NCBI GenBank assembly: GCA_026874595.1
Contig: CM049320.1
Location: 40,052,714 to 40,116,713 of the forward strand
Length of the DNA stretch: 64,000 nucleotides
Direction of reading: 5' to 3'
Source of the DNA: Sipunculus nudus
Lineage: Eukaryota > Annelida > Sipuncula > Golfingiida > Sipunculidae
A program made the translations under genes and the position numbers. Under the pieces are notes generated by a model. That model did not search any database, had not been told where the DNA came from, and saw only the letters and a program-made list of their open reading frames with translations. Below, in pieces: positions 20,677 through 33,529 of this stretch; position 1 is the first letter of the stretch, and each line of letters begins with the position of its first letter.

Positions 20677-22763
20677 AAAATACATCAACTAAAAAATCAA
20701 TAAAATATTAAACAAAACATTTTGCATAGCCAAAAAAAGTCCAGTAAATGTTTCAAATAAATTGTTACAGAGCAAATGTTTAGATATAAAAAAATCTGTT
20801 TAATTATAAAACCTGATACCAGCAACTATTAAGTCCGAAGAGAAGGAGGTCCGAAAGCGCACGGTACTACTGAATCGAAAATTCCGACTATAGTTCGTTT
20901 AATTTTGTTTCTGAGGATAAAAATATAAGAATCAAATAAAAATAGTGAGTATACACGGAATAGTCAAAAATTACTATACAGCAAAAGTAGAATGGGAATA
21001 ATTAACATTTGTAATTGAAATATTTATCTTAGCGGTAAATATCTAACTTGATTTATCAAAACGGTTTGGTTCCATTATTGCTTGCATATCATCATTTTTA
21101 TGTGGAATTTCAAGGAATGAATCATATAGATGAGCAACAGGTTCAATAAAAATGCCTTTATCCCGTAGCATCTACAAGACACCATGCAGGTTACCTCTAG
21201 ACAGACTTTTACTTGAAGCCCCAAATGTCTTACGTGTCGATAAAGATTCAATATGGGTTATTTATCAAAGATTTTACATTCAATGATCTCCTCTGTAAAC
21301 AAAATTGTAATTTCTTATCGAGATCCTTGTAATCGCACAGTAATATAAAGTTGAAGGGAGCACATTCTGTTTAGATGCCCTTATCATGCACATATTATAA
21401 CGTTTGAGAGTGAAATCAGTTGCAAACATACTTTAATATATTAATAAATATCCATATATTTGAAGTTGAAATGTGATGTTGAAACATCAGGAGTGAAATT
21501 ATTATAATATAAATATCAAGATTGAAAAAGTTTGAAAGAAAGAGTAAAAAATTTGAAAAAGAATTAATTTTAGTTAAAAAAAATATTTGCTTAAATACAC
21601 AAATCGATCACATGTGTTAGTAAGTTATATATTATCTGGACTGTTGTATCCCTTTTCTAAGATATAAATTTAACATTTTTAAGATATCGATGAACTCTAA
21701 CATATTGAAAGACATTTCGTTTTGTATATGATACATGTATGTTTTTTCCAGCGATGACCTACTGGGATATATTGAATTTTCATATTTGTTCAACGTATGG
21801 AAAATATATTACTGTTTTTATTTTGAAAGACATCGTAATTTATAACTGTATTTTTAATGCCGTGTTAGGGTTTATTATACCATATTTATTATTCAGTGGT
21901 GCTTCCATAGAGGGCGCAAGCCCGTTCAGACTAATATCTCTCATTTAATCGAGTTCTTTTCCCATTTATTCATAATCAATTTCATTTCTTTTCCAGATTA
22001 CTTTTTTTTATTCCCTATAGCAATTTCATTATTATATTTATTACTTTCCAATTCATAAGTTGGTGATTTACTCCACTGAGAGAGCATCCAAATATATACT
22101 AGTATATTGAGAGAGGAAGTCTTTCCGTTATCACACTTTTCTCGGTCAGGACACCGAGGAATCCCTATCCGCCCCCCCCCCCCCCCCCCATCGCATTTCC
22201 GTGTGAGACATGCACGGTCTCCCCACAGAGTTCAGCTCGGGGTGGGATCGACCGTGAAAAATCTCAAGGCTCCTCGGCTGACACTCAGACTCGCTCACTG
22301 TGCTCTGCTGTCCGAGCCTGTGCGCTCACAGATCACAAATGTCGGTAAAATGCAAAGATTGTCATAAGACTTAAACATATCAATTATTTTACGAGTACTA
22401 CCTTTAAATACTAGTAGTGACATTTGCAAGTTATAAATGTATAGACGCGCATTTCATCATTGACATTAACATGTTACGAACTTTTTAATAATTTGGACTT
22501 TCCAGTTTATACCGTATTTTATAGAAATATAAATATAAAAGCCCAACAACCTAAAGTTTGTATACATTGTTCAAAAACATGTAGGAGAATAGTTGCGGAA
22601 GAGAAAATCCTCATAATCTTTTGTTAAAGGTGCCTCAAAATGTCCTCTTTACATTGCATATTTTAAAAATTAATCCCATCCCATACCCTCCCCATGTAAA
22701 TATAAATATCTTTCACAAAAACATGGCTCTAGATGGGTTAAAATATATTACGTGAAAATACAC

Positions 22764-22765
<2 letters not shown>

Positions 22766-22819
<54 letters not shown>
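22766..22819. repeat. (TA)n tract
   Basis: About 26 TA units. Confidence 0.95.
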
Positions 22820-22821
<2 letters not shown>

Positions 22822-24055
22822 CGATTATGTATCATGTATTGTATTATACACTAATTAAAAGCAGAATCAAGCATAAGCAATTTTAATATGCATGCAACTA
22901 TAATTATAATGAAACTGCATTTGGGCTGTGGCTCTTAACTGACCACAAGTGAACAAGTGCGTCTCTGTGACTTCCGAGTTATACACATTGGATAAAATCC
23001 CAGCACCTCTGACTGACTTCCGAGATGGCTTTCGAGCACAAAATCTTCCATAACGTTCAGATTAAACAATGGATAACTATTATTCTTCACAGTATGATAA
23101 TAAAGATCTTATTCTATCGGGGAAAAAACAAAAAGGTATTGAAGCGTTAGCATTTTGTATATGCTGTAAACTGCTTTCCTTGGTTTCCGGCTTCCGGCTT
23201 CCGACTTCGAAGTTTACATACACGACGGCGCAATAACCACTTTAGTTTTGAATGAGAAGTACCGCTTCACGTGAATCGGTGCCATAGTGATGAAAGGAGG
23301 TAATGAATGTAATTATTTTGTGTAACAACATTTTTTCTTCGATATTAAGCACATATAATACGAATATATAAGCCTGTAGTGCCAAATAATACCAGACAGG
23401 AAATATTTTGATCCGACCCTTAGAATGGGCGTTCTGTTGTGACTGCCATCATGACTCCAGGCCCTATCAGTTTATTTCCTAAGGCCTGAGTGTCATGTTG
23501 TCATGGCTAGGTAACGAGACACCCCATAAGTGTCAAGCACTATTATCTTTCTTAATTTACACCTCACTCACTGGCTCGGGTACTCGTCCACAGATAACGA
23601 AGTGTTTGTCTTCAGTTGTTACGGAATAGGGTTAAGGAATAAACGTTTATCAAGTGCGTGTCACTCAAGAGTGTCGAAACAGGACAGCTGCAGGCTGTGA
23701 GGGGCCATCAGCAGTCAAATTAAATCTGTTTATCTCTATTTTATGGCCATAAATTTAATTTAAGCTGATCAAAGTTCAAGCCCATACCCAAACCGCATGC
23801 TACAAACTTCATAGAGCATAGCGGTGCAAATGTTTATTGAGCTTGTGCTAGCGCATGATTGTGGGTTCAGGTCTCGCTCATGTTTTCAACGCACCCTCAC
23901 GCTTCATGAACATAATGCGTCTCCCCCCCCCCCCCCCCCAAACTTTCAATATTACTCCAAAGCCTATGTTGTTAGCATATTCAGTATACTTCCTAACAAA
24001 ACCAACCATTAGCGAGAAAAATTGGTTTACACTAATTATATTAGTTAACCCCTCT

Positions 24056-24280
24056 GCAGGGTTGGCACAAGAATCAGACCAACGAGAGAAGATGTTGCAT
24101 TTTTATAAATTTGGAGCTGGATGCATAGTGCGATACCACACTCTCATTCGTCTGCTTTCAATTCTTTGCTCTGTGTCAGCCCTGGTGGTGGGAACCAGAG
24201 AAACTTGCTATTCTGGCAGCGGTTAAAAGGAGATCTGGGAAGACAGGAGTGCATGTATAACCGCTGCGTGAGGGGAGCCA
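24056..24280 (+). repeat. Dispersed repeat family F, copy 1
   Basis: Two inverted pairs: AGACCAACGAGAG with CTCTCATTCGTCT, and GGCAGCGGTTA with TAACCGCTGC. Both pairs are kept at 45.7 kb although the sequence between them has diverged. Confidence 0.6.
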
Positions 24281-24744
24281 AACGTCACTGAAATCACCCT
24301 ATTAATGGTCGTTTCGGAATGCAGCTACATTGCGTAAAGCGATTTTTATTTGTCGAAAATACAAACGTAGTATGCTGTTAGGTTGAATAACTAATAGCGG
24401 TGTGCCAATTAATCGATTATGTCGATCATTAGCAATTTTCATTCATAATCAATTAAATTGGTTGCAACTTTGTACAATCGAAAAAAGATAAAGAATGAAC
24501 ATGCAAAGAAGCGCTATTATCTAGAACAAAATATACATATCCTCTGAACGTTCTGCAGCAGGAAAGTGTCACCTAAATGGCCATTACCTATACTTCTTTG
24601 TGTCATAAGTGTCCATTTTAAAACCGACCTGCCTGTTGTTAATATTGATACCGGAGATACACCTACCATAAAAAAACATGAATTTAAGTTAGACGGAGTA
24701 TAATACTGACGCACACAGAAATATAGAAGTTAGGTAAACTAGAA

Positions 24745-25013
24745 GTCTGCATTCACATATTCTGTCCATATTCCCAAATCATTCGTGCATTAACGACCAT
24801 AGATTTGTGACTATTCCTTGGTGGTGTTCCTCAATCAGGATCGTGTGCCGGATCCACACCTAAATTTTATCGATTCTTCACTGGCCCATTCCCGAAATGA
24901 CCTCATAATTTCATGATATTTGGCCCATGATCATTTTATTGTGAACAAGCACACAATCACACACATACCTGAACGGGGATGAACTCATTACCTCCTGGCG
25001 GAGGCAATAATGG
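24745..25013 (+). repeat. Dispersed repeat family E, copy 1
   Basis: Contains GGCCCATTCCCGAAATGACC, a CACACA-rich middle, GGGGATGAACTC and ends CCTCCTGGCGGAGGCAATAA. The end contains the inverted CCTCC..GGAGG. The same order occurs at 33.2, 41.3 and 42.1 kb and inverted at 29.4 kb. Confidence 0.6.
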
Positions 25014-25104
25014 ATAAATAATCGATCATCGGTCTTTTTTTCTTTCGATCATCGAAAATGATTTTCAATTCCTATCACTAATAACCAGAGATACCAGTAT
25101 TGTA

Positions 25105-25425
25105 AGCAGGGGCGTCAATACAGGGGCATCAATATAAGGGCGTCAATACAGGGGCGTCAATACAGGGGCGTCAATACAGGGTTGTCAATACAAAGTGGTA
25201 AATAAAGGGGCGTCAATACAGGGTTGTAAATAAAAGGGCGACAATACAGGGTTGTAAATAAAGGGGCGTCAATTTATGGGCGTCAATGCAGAGGCGTCAA
25301 TACTGGGTTGTCAATCAAGGGGCGTCGATAAAGGGGTGTCGATACAGAGCTGTCAGTAAAGGGGCGTCGATACAGGGGCGTCAATACAGGGGCGTCAATA
25401 CAGGGGCGTCAATACAGGGTATAGG
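25105..25425 (+). repeat. 15-bp minisatellite GGGGCGTCAATACAG
   Basis: About 20 units, with variants GGGTTGTCAATACAG, GGGGCGTCAATAAAG and GGGTTGTAAATAAAG. A 62-codon frame read through it is not a gene. Confidence 0.9.
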
Positions 25426-25429
25426 GGTA

Positions 25430-26310
25430 CATATCCTTCCCATTTTTTTAAGGGGGGAGGGGTGGTCAATGTAATTATCCGTCACGCCCTCACCCCGATA
25501 TTCAGGGAATTTATATTGGGAATGAAATATTTTAATAACTAGCTCCACCCGTGGAAAACCACGGCTCTATCTGATGCATATTTTGTAATGAGCTGATAGG
25601 AACTAAACGACGCATAATTTAATCCTAAGGTTTTTGCAGGAACTTTTGCCATGTTTTTCACTTATATGATATGAAGATTACTTATGCGAGAATTCTTCAG
25701 GACCACCCTCCCCCAAAATATCAACAAAAAATATTCTATTCCAGAAATCACACAAACAATTAATTTTGGAAAGAGACGTGAGGCATAAACAGGGTGTACG
25801 AATTTTTAAGTGAAGGTTTTCTCCCCGATAAACAACATAGGTCCGACAGCTTCATTGCTTGGGAAATAGCGTAGATATAGCGATTGTATAAAGCAGCATT
25901 CTACTGTGAAATTATATGACAGATCCTTTGTATTAGTTGAAGCTCAGGCGACATCGTGAAACACTATGTTTTGCCGTGTAGTCAGTTGAAGGTATTGTCT
26001 AAGGCATGTTAACAGACACATGCGTTATTTGTGTACACATGCACATGTCGTTGAAGTCTCTTGTACGCGAAACGTGTAGCTGCCAATGTGAAAAAGGTAG
26101 GACCAGAAAAATATATTCCGACAGTATTAAATTTTTGGTTTAAGTACTGTAAATTGTCATGGAATAAGCAGGTCTGATGCAAAACTGAAAACGCTCCTAG
26201 ATAAAAAGAAAGCAGGCTGATATATTTTAGTGATAGCATATAGCAAAGAAAGCACTTTAGCCTTGGTTCGTTGCATTGTCTTTCAGCAAATTGACGCAAA
26301 TGTAATATAC
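25430..26310. other. No gene seen
   Basis: Unique-looking sequence. A 96-codon minus-strand frame (26009-26299) has no recognisable motif. Confidence 0.45.
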
Positions 26311-26312
26311 AG

Positions 26313-27800
26313 ATTTTGGTGAAAATTTGTAGAGGGGTACAGTAGAACTGTAGAAATCGGAATCACCATAATATATTTTTTTTTCTTGAGTGCCATAATC
26401 ACAATTCCACAAAGGAATAACTATAAGGGGCTATTCCTTTGTCCCCGAGTAGAAGCCGCCCATTCGTATGCAGTTATTCTGCCACTAGCCTGGTGAACCC
26501 GTGTTCCTGATCATGACAATGTTTTACTTGAAACGTGCACGTATGAACTAAAGACTGATTAGTAGATTCTGGTGGGGGTTTAAAAGTCCCCAAGAGATTG
26601 AGAACCCTTTGAAGTGTGTACAAAAAAAAACTTTTTTCAAACATCACATAAATCGGCCAACTAATAAAACCACGGTTATCATGGAAAGATACTCCTGAAT
26701 GTATAAAAAATCAACATACCTCTAACCCCTATAAAACGGTGATCGTGTAAAGGGTCTCAGCTCTTTATGTCCATTCTACGGAAAAGTGCTCCCTATTAAA
26801 AGATTCATGTGGACATGTGTTCCGCGCTTGAATATGACATTTCTACTTACTTTTGACAGATTAATATTCCCTAACAGGCGATATAACGGAAATGGGGGTC
26901 AGTGTGGATTAAAAGTCGCCTCCTGAAAAAAGCGTGAAAGGCGAAAAATGTTTTGCTGAACATTTGTAGAGGGTTAGGGAAAAGACATATCAATAGTCCA
27001 TTTCATTTTGGAGGTTATAAGAATCAACACAATATATATTTTCTTATAAACCATAATGACAAAGGGCCATTACTTTGTCCCCGTGTGGAAGCCACCCATT
27101 CGTGTTTATTTGTTCTGTCAAGGTGGACTCGTGTTACTGGAGCATGACAGTGTTCACACATAAAACGCATACACGTGAATACATGACTGATATTTAAGGA
27201 GATTATGGTGGAGGTCTGTACACCCTGACTACAAATTATGGTTCGTGATCAATTTAAAGATGTACTGGTGATATTGTTTCATGTTTCACCGTCCCTACAG
27301 ACCATGGATCTTAACAAATATATATGACCCCCCCCCCCCCACCCACCCAACCCGAATGATAATTAAGTTGTGGGGCTTCTTTTTGAAAATAAAAACTTCA
27401 GAAAACACATGACTTTGCCTAACTTTTTAACCATGGTTATCATGGAAAGATATTTTTTTGAATGTATAAAAATCAACATACCTGTAACCCATAAAAAAAA
27501 ATTGTTAAACGGTGGTCACATCACTGGTCTCAGTGCCCAGTGCGGACCGAACTGAAATGCCCTCGCATTGAAAGCGGAGTCATGTGGTCTTTGGAGTAAT
27601 CTTTACTTGCTTTTGAGAGAGAAAATCCCTTTAGAGGCGTTACATTGGATATGGGGGATCAATGGGAATTATAGCGGACCCGCGTGACCGCGTATTGCAC
27701 GGAAATGCCTTATGGGCAGGACATGCGCTCTGGTCGTAACAGACCAGTGAAAATCCCCGAGGCGCCTCCTGAAAAAGCGTCACAGGCTTGGAGGACCTTG
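26313..27800 (+). repeat. Diverged tandem duplication, period about 637 bp
   Basis: The segment starting near 26313 (GAAAATTTGTAGAGGGG) recurs from about 26950 (GAACATTTGTAGAGGG). Shared landmarks in order: TTTGTCCCCG with CCATTCGT, CATGACA, GGTTATCATGGAAAGATA, GAATGTATAAAAA then TCAACATACC, and CGCCTCCTGAAAAA near the end of both halves. The second half is longer because of a C run and an extra segment near 27680-27760. Confidence 0.6.
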
Positions 27801-27809
27801 CAGCACAAA

Positions 27810-28139
27810 AGAAATAAGGGCACCTAATGGGGAAATATTAAAATTATTAATTATTCAGGTAAATAGGGCATAATCCCGCAAAATAAAACAAATTTGTCCT
27901 AGAAGAGCGCACCACTGATACGTCTGCCGAATTTGGAGAGCCAAATCAGAACGGAAGCAGGTAAACCGTGGTCTAGAAAAAACTCCGTATTTACTTATAT
28001 TGATTAGAATTAAAGCCTTTTGTTTCTGTGAAATATTATATTTCTACACATGGTTTAGAATTAACATATATTGGAAACATAATACCTTATTTTTAAATAC
28101 ATATATATTGAAATATATTATATATACATATACATACAT

Positions 28140-28198
<59 letters not shown>

Positions 28199-29440
28199 GA
28201 AAAACAAGTTGTCCCAACTTTGAACACCCTCCAACGCCTTGTAAGTCTTCACATTTTTGCCTACCAGTCCACTCCATACTGGAGTTCCATCTGTTATTTG
28301 TAGGGTCATATGCCAGCATAGTGAAGCTACTTGCTGCCTCGTACAGGAGATACAGACATACGCCAGTGATGAAGTATACGGAAAGAAAACGCCTTGATCC
28401 GCATGGCCGGATATGAAAACATTAACCTTTTCACGGAAGAAAGAGGACCCAAACCGACCCCATGTGTCAATGTCAGATGTATACACGTACTGGCTTTACA
28501 GAGGTGCGGAAAGGGATGGGATTATATTGACCCCATAAACCTGACAGCTGTCTATAGACCCTGCACTACGAATTGGCCAGATTACATGTGCAGGGGCGTA
28601 TCCACCGGGCTGCAGCATCGGAGCAGCCCTTCTCCCTCCTCCCCATGTCCTATACTTTCCATGTTATTTTAATGGAAAACTTTTCAGACACTAAATATCA
28701 ATTAAGAAAATTATAGTATGAAAGTTATTTTTTAAAATATGAAAAGAAATTAATAGTCATGTTTACATAAATTTTCCTCACTGAACACTTTCAGCTGCAG
28801 GTTTCTGTTTATTTATAGAGAGACTCTTATATATATATATGTAGTAAAAATAACAGAAATCTGTTTTGGACAGCGGTGTGCTGCAACCCCCCCACCCCCC
28901 CAACTTATCCCCGGCAAACCTCCCCCCCCCCTTCCGTTATAAAAGATAAAAAAAAGTGTAAGAACATCTCTGGCACAGATGTCTTCTGTTTCAATTCTTC
29001 ACTACGAAATTTATAAAATTTTACAAAGATTTATTTCCATCTTTGACTACATCATTGTAAATCATAAATGTTATCTCCAGAACTGATATGTTATATCCAG
29101 AACGATTATACATCAAGAAAGACCATACTCATGATGTGTAAAGATATCTAATATAATTGGTGTATCGTCAAAAAAACTGGTTGACATGCCAATGTGGCGA
29201 TGCCTAAATGAGCGACACCTTGTTAGGCGACATCCCTGACTTAAGACAATCCAGTAGGCGATGGTCAGCCCTTCATATACAGATGTATTCAATTTTTATA
29301 AGAAAAGTTACTAAATGTTCCCTTTGTCACTGTATACATAGAAGCCAAACCAGGTTAAGATTCCCGCCTACAAGAATGAAGGAATTGAACAGGATCGCTG
29401 GTGTTTGTGTTTTTGTGACTGGTAGTATCAAACGGACAAG
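27810..29440. other. No gene seen
   Basis: Contains a (TA)n tract, a GGGGCGTATCC word resembling the GGATCC-ended MITEs (28592) and C runs at 28886-28932. Confidence 0.45.
28149..28196. repeat. (TA)n tract
   Basis: TA repeat preceded by CACACACATA. Confidence 0.95.
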
Positions 29441-29444
29441 CTTT

Positions 29445-29625
29445 ATTGCCTCCGCCAGGATGGTATGCGTTGAACCCGTTCTTGTGTTTGATTTGTTTCT
29501 GTTCGTTCACATTATAAATCACAAAATCATGAACGGAATCCTATGAAATTTTCAGGGCAAGGCATTTCAGTTATGGTCCAATAAAGAATCGTTTAGATTT
29601 GGGTGTAGACCTGGGAAACGTAGCA
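29445..29625 (-). repeat. Dispersed repeat family E, copy 2 (inverted)
   Basis: Starts TTATTGCCTCCGCCAGGATG, then GTTGAACCCGTTCTTGTG and CATGAACGGAATCCTATGAA, ATTTTCAGG. This is the reverse complement of the other copies. A 112-codon frame nearby overlaps it and is probably not a gene. Confidence 0.6.
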
Positions 29626-29788
29626 AATGCACGGTCACTTTTTGCACGAATGACCCTGGTAATATGGGCCGAACAAGTGAATGTAAACACTGTTTTGGGA
29701 GTATCCTACAATAGCCCCCCCCCCACATCACACATGGCGGAGGCTTGCATTCATTAATATGCAGATTTCGAGTGTAAATATTGGTACT

Positions 29789-29828
29789 CCCTCTTCTCTC
29801 TCTTTCTCTCTCTTTCTCTCTCTCTCTC

Positions 29829-29888
<60 letters not shown>
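29789..29888. repeat. (CT)n / (CTGT)n microsatellite
   Basis: CTCTTT and CT repeats with an inner CTGT run (29830-29850). Minus-strand frames rich in Arg-Glu come from this tract. Confidence 0.95.
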
Positions 29889-29890
<2 letters not shown>

Positions 29891-29909
29891 AGGCACGCGC
29901 CTACACACA

Positions 29910-30860
29910 CACGTGTGGCGGTGTGTGTGTAACAGACCCGTTTAAGTTAATCAACTTTTCCAATAATGGGAGGGTAGGGCGGTTTTGTACAAACCCTTGA
30001 ATGAGCTCCATGCGTGGGCTAACATAAAACAGATGGAGAACAGGTGACCAAATGAATACACCAGAAACCATCACTGGACAGTGATGGATCAATCCTCAGA
30101 CGCCATATACAGTACGCTGTAATTGTGAAGACAGATCATACTTTATCCTGACATATACGGTGATCTCCAAGCTTTCCCTACACCCCACAGACTAAATCAA
30201 AGTCCACATTTCGGGAACGAATTACTGGATGAGGAACCGACTGCATCCAGGGCCTTTTGTTTGAGTTCGTGTAATAATTGGAACAGAGAAAAAAATCAAT
30301 CCTTGAGGCTGGCGCCCATCCTGTATACAGAAGTCATTTTATTCAGATAGTGAAAAGACGCAGTTGTAACAACTAACTACTTGCCTGCATAATTAGTAGC
30401 GCAAGTACTGCCATTTATATACCTTTAATTCGGCCTCACATGGTAAACTTACTTTACGTGGGATTATTACCATTCTTCACACAATAACAGGCCTTCGTCA
30501 GCTGTAGCCGTTACTCCACTACACATGGAAGAACTTTAAATTACTTTGTAATTCCACATTCATTCGTAATTTCTTTTACTGATGTCAGGATAAAATTAAG
30601 CGTCTTGACCTTTGGCCGATCGAAAGTGTGGACTGCGTTTACTTGTAACATAAAATATCCATCCTTTTGTCTGTGCCTTTCGCTCTGTCAGACAGCTGAT
30701 TAATTATATTGCATGGTGTTAGTTCTGATATAGTGCCACCGTTCATTTAAGATTTTTGGATTCATATTAGCGAGGTTAAATTTTCGCGGTTTTCATATTC
30801 CCAGTGTTTCACATTTTCTCAATCTCACCATACATTATAAAACGCATACAATATGATCCC
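29910..30860. other. No gene seen
   Basis: Mixed sequence without open frames of note or clear repeats. Confidence 0.45.
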
Positions 30861-30864
30861 TTAC

Positions 30865-30867
<3 letters not shown>

Positions 30868-30914
<47 letters not shown>
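30868..30914. repeat. (TA)n tract
   Basis: About 23 TA units directly before the degenerate array at 30915. Confidence 0.95.
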
Positions 30915-30918
<4 letters not shown>

Positions 30919-31450
30919 GTTCAAAAGGTTTTCAAACTCGTCCGAATATTTGGTAGGGACAGTGAGGGTTTATAATTTTGAAGGAAAATATGCAACCCTT
31001 CAAAAGTTGGTCATGGTCACCGGATTTCGAACTCGGCCAAGAACTTGGTAGGAACAATTTGTGTAGCAAATATGAGGACAAAGTGTGAAGCGCTTCAAAC
31101 GTTATGGGGTTCACCAGAATTTAACATTTTGGAATTTTTTACCTTGAAGAAATTGGTCAAGGTCACCGGATTTCGAACTCTCTGAGATTTGGCTGTAAAT
31201 ATGCAGCCCTTATCACGTTCACAAGACAATAACTATTATTTGGCTGATTTAACCTTGAAGATTTTGGATCAATTTGTGAAGCCCTTCAAAAGTTATGTGG
31301 TTCACAAGAATTTTACATTTCGGCAGATATGACATTGACGACGAAGGTCAAAGTCACCGGTTTTTGAACTCGTCCGAGATTTTGGTATGATCAATGAGAG
31401 TTAACATATTTTGAGGAGAAATATAGACAGACGACGGTGACGACTGATAA
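30915..31450 (+). repeat. Degenerate tandem array with Helitron-like tail
   Basis: Three to four diverged units, each with GGTCACCGGATTTCGAACTC or near variants (31014, 31161, 31353), TTTGGTA and CCTTCAAAAGTT. It ends ATAGACAGACGACGGTGACG then ACTGATAACAAAG, a possible decayed GAC-rich run and terminus. Confidence 0.45.
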
Positions 31451-31459
31451 CAAAGTCAG

Positions 31460-31940
31460 ACAATGGCACTGAAAACAATATGTCTCCCTTGGAGGGGGGG
31501 GGGGCGAGACATAACAAATAGCATGGCATTAGTATTATATACCATACAAGTTAACATGTATGTGTAACTAAATATATCAAATATTGTTATATTACCTGTA
31601 CTAATATGACTATTAACAGTTTTGTTAAAGAATGTTATATAGAAATTCGTAGGGTGACCCATTCAGTTTATTAACAATGTTCATAAAATTGTTTTGAATA
31701 AGTACAGAGAATAATTCAAACCACAAGTGCAATGTGTGCATAGTGTTTTCTAGTTTTCTACACTTAAACTTGTATTCTTAAAGCACAAATGTCAACATGC
31801 ACACCTCGTATAAAGAAGTTAAAATAGATTTATTATTATTATATCAAGGGATCAGAGAACATTGCTTAAGATCTTTTTTAACTTAATAAATATTCTATCT
31901 TACGAAAAGCTTCCGGTAGCAAATTCAATAATTTCGGTGA
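31460..31940. other. No gene seen
   Basis: AT-rich, with a 12-base G run at 31493. Confidence 0.45.
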
Positions 31941-31946
31941 TTTATA

Positions 31947-32240
31947 GGCCAAAAAAATTATGGTTCTCAAGAACTTTTTTCAGGAACCAGTACGGGCGGG
32001 TAATATTTTATTTTAATTTTTTTATGTTTCGATAAAAATGTCATATGACCAGGGAAAGGCATAAAAATAACAGAATTGTTTTGCCAAACAGGCAAAAGCA
32101 CTACAAAACAAAGGAAATCTGATCAAAATTTTATTAATTTTTCTTCTTAAAGGTGAACATAAAAATAAACATTTTTTATGCGGGGGGTAAAAATTGACGC
32201 GGGCGGTGCCTGATAACCAGACCTTTTATTTTCTTTGGCC
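31947..32240. mobile_element. TIR-MITE family M1, copy 2
   Basis: Starts GGCCAAAAAAATTATGGTTC and ends with the inverse (GATAACCAGACCTTTTA...GGCC). The inside aligns with copies 1 and 3 (GGCAAAAGCACTACAAAACA, AAGGAAATCTGA). Length 294 bp. A TA precedes it and TTA follows, compatible with a TA target site. Confidence 0.75.
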
Positions 32241-32569
32241 TTAAGAAAAGTTGTTATAACACCTCTGTGACGGACGTACGAGCTTGTTTATCTACAAGCT
32301 GTTGGTAAACACGGTACATATCATGATGTGTGAAAACAGAAAAAAACATGTATAATCAAAGATGGTTGTATGTGCGGACGTTGAAATTTCACTCTTCGAA
32401 AAACTCGTTTGATTTGCGGCCAGATGTCTGTGTTGAATGTGTTTGGGTTTTTGCTGGCGCCCAACAAGTTAAAAAGACATGGATATTAAATGAACAACTT
32501 CTGTGCGGAGGAATCGGTGTTTTCTTGACTGATTTTATAAGATGTTCAAAGGATTATCTTAAGTCAATA
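32241..32569 (+). repeat. Dispersed repeat family C, copy 2, framed by two M1 MITEs
   Basis: Aligns with 3645-4000 (TTAAGAAAAGTT, GTGACGGACGTA, GTTTATCTACAAG, GTGTTTGGGTTTTTG) and fills exactly the space between M1 copies 2 and 3. The right M1 copy lies at a position where the 47.4-kb copy has uninterrupted TCATTAGG, suggesting insertion into the repeat. Confidence 0.6.
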
Positions 32570-32838
32570 GGCCCAAAAAAAGGTTTGGTTCTCAGGCACT
32601 TTTTTTTTAGAAATAAGTGCGGGCGGGCGATTTAAAAATGTCAGATGATCAGAGAAAAACATGATAATATCAGAATGTTTGTTTTGCAAAACGGGTAAAA
32701 GCACTGCATAACAAAGGAAATCTGACAAAAATTGTATTATTTTATCTTCTTGAAAGATGAAAAACAGAATAAACAATTTAGATGTGGGGTTAAAATTGAC
32801 GCGGGCGGTGCCTGAGAACAATACCTTTTTTTAGGCCC
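32570..32838. mobile_element. TIR-MITE family M1, copy 3
   Basis: Clearest copy. Left GGCCCAAAAAAAGGTTTGG then TTCTCAGGCAC; right GTGCCTGAGAACAATACC then TTTTTTTAGGCCC. TA lies just outside both ends, as expected for a Tc1/mariner-type TA duplication. Length 269 bp, no coding capacity. Confidence 0.8.
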
Positions 32839-33194
32839 TAGACGTCAGATATAGGCCCCTTTAATTTAACCATATCGGCTTAACCTCCATGCAGAACACT
32901 CCTTGCTCTTACACGTTATACCTTCCTATCAGAAAGACGAACTGAGTAAAAACAAAGTCAGGTAATGTGTACTTTGTCCTTACGTTAAAGGCTGTAAAGC
33001 CTGGGTTAAAAGTTGGGCTACATCTGACTGTCAGATAGAATAAATATAGGCCCTATATATGCTATGGGCAGCTGAATGATCCAATGCTCTGTACATAGCT
33101 TCGGATGACAGGTACACAAAGGTCGCACGTAGGTACACGTTCCCCCCACTATACTAAGATCACAAAGTATTGGAGGCTGGCCCTGGGATTTGTA

Positions 33195-33522
33195 CCGTGT
33201 TTGCATTCACTTATTTGGTCAATATTCCCAGGCATTCACTTATTTGGCCAATATTCCCAGGTTCTTTCTTGTATAAGTGACCGTACATTTGTGAATATTC
33301 CTTGATGACGTTCCTGAATCCGTATCATGCGTAAATTCCTCGCCAAAATTTCATCGATTGTTATCATTGGCCATTCCTTAAATACCGTGCAATTTTCATG
33401 AGATTCCGTTCACGCCTGTGAGTTATGTTGTGAATAGGCACACACACACGCCCTCACACACACACAAACACGCACACGAACCTGGATGAACACATAGCCT
33501 GCTAGCGGAGGCAACAATACAT
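33195..33522 (+). repeat. Dispersed repeat family E, copy 3
   Basis: CGTGTTTGCATTCACTTATT, TTTGTGAATATTCCTTGATG, TTTTCATGAGATTCCGTTCA, CACACA stretch, AACCTGGATGAACAC, GCGGAGGCAACAATA. A 35-base block (ATTCACTTATTTGG..AATATTCCCAGG) is duplicated in tandem inside it. Confidence 0.6.
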
Positions 33523-33529
33523 GTTTCGG

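Larger units (their letters stand above)
19400..24050. other. AT-rich stretch without a gene
   Basis: Holds two (TA)n tracts, a duplicated block (20005-20110 and 20720-20820), a GC-richer island with an 18-base C run (22130-22340) and an inverted pair of GGAAGTCCGAAGTCGGAAG-like words (19461 and 23195). The only exon candidate is the weak one at 20421. Confidence 0.5.

Noticed and set aside
25286-25474. Frame rich in GASIQGR
   Set aside because: Translation of the 15-bp minisatellite.
29567-29910. Arg-Glu-rich frames
   Set aside because: Translation of the CT/CTGT microsatellite.
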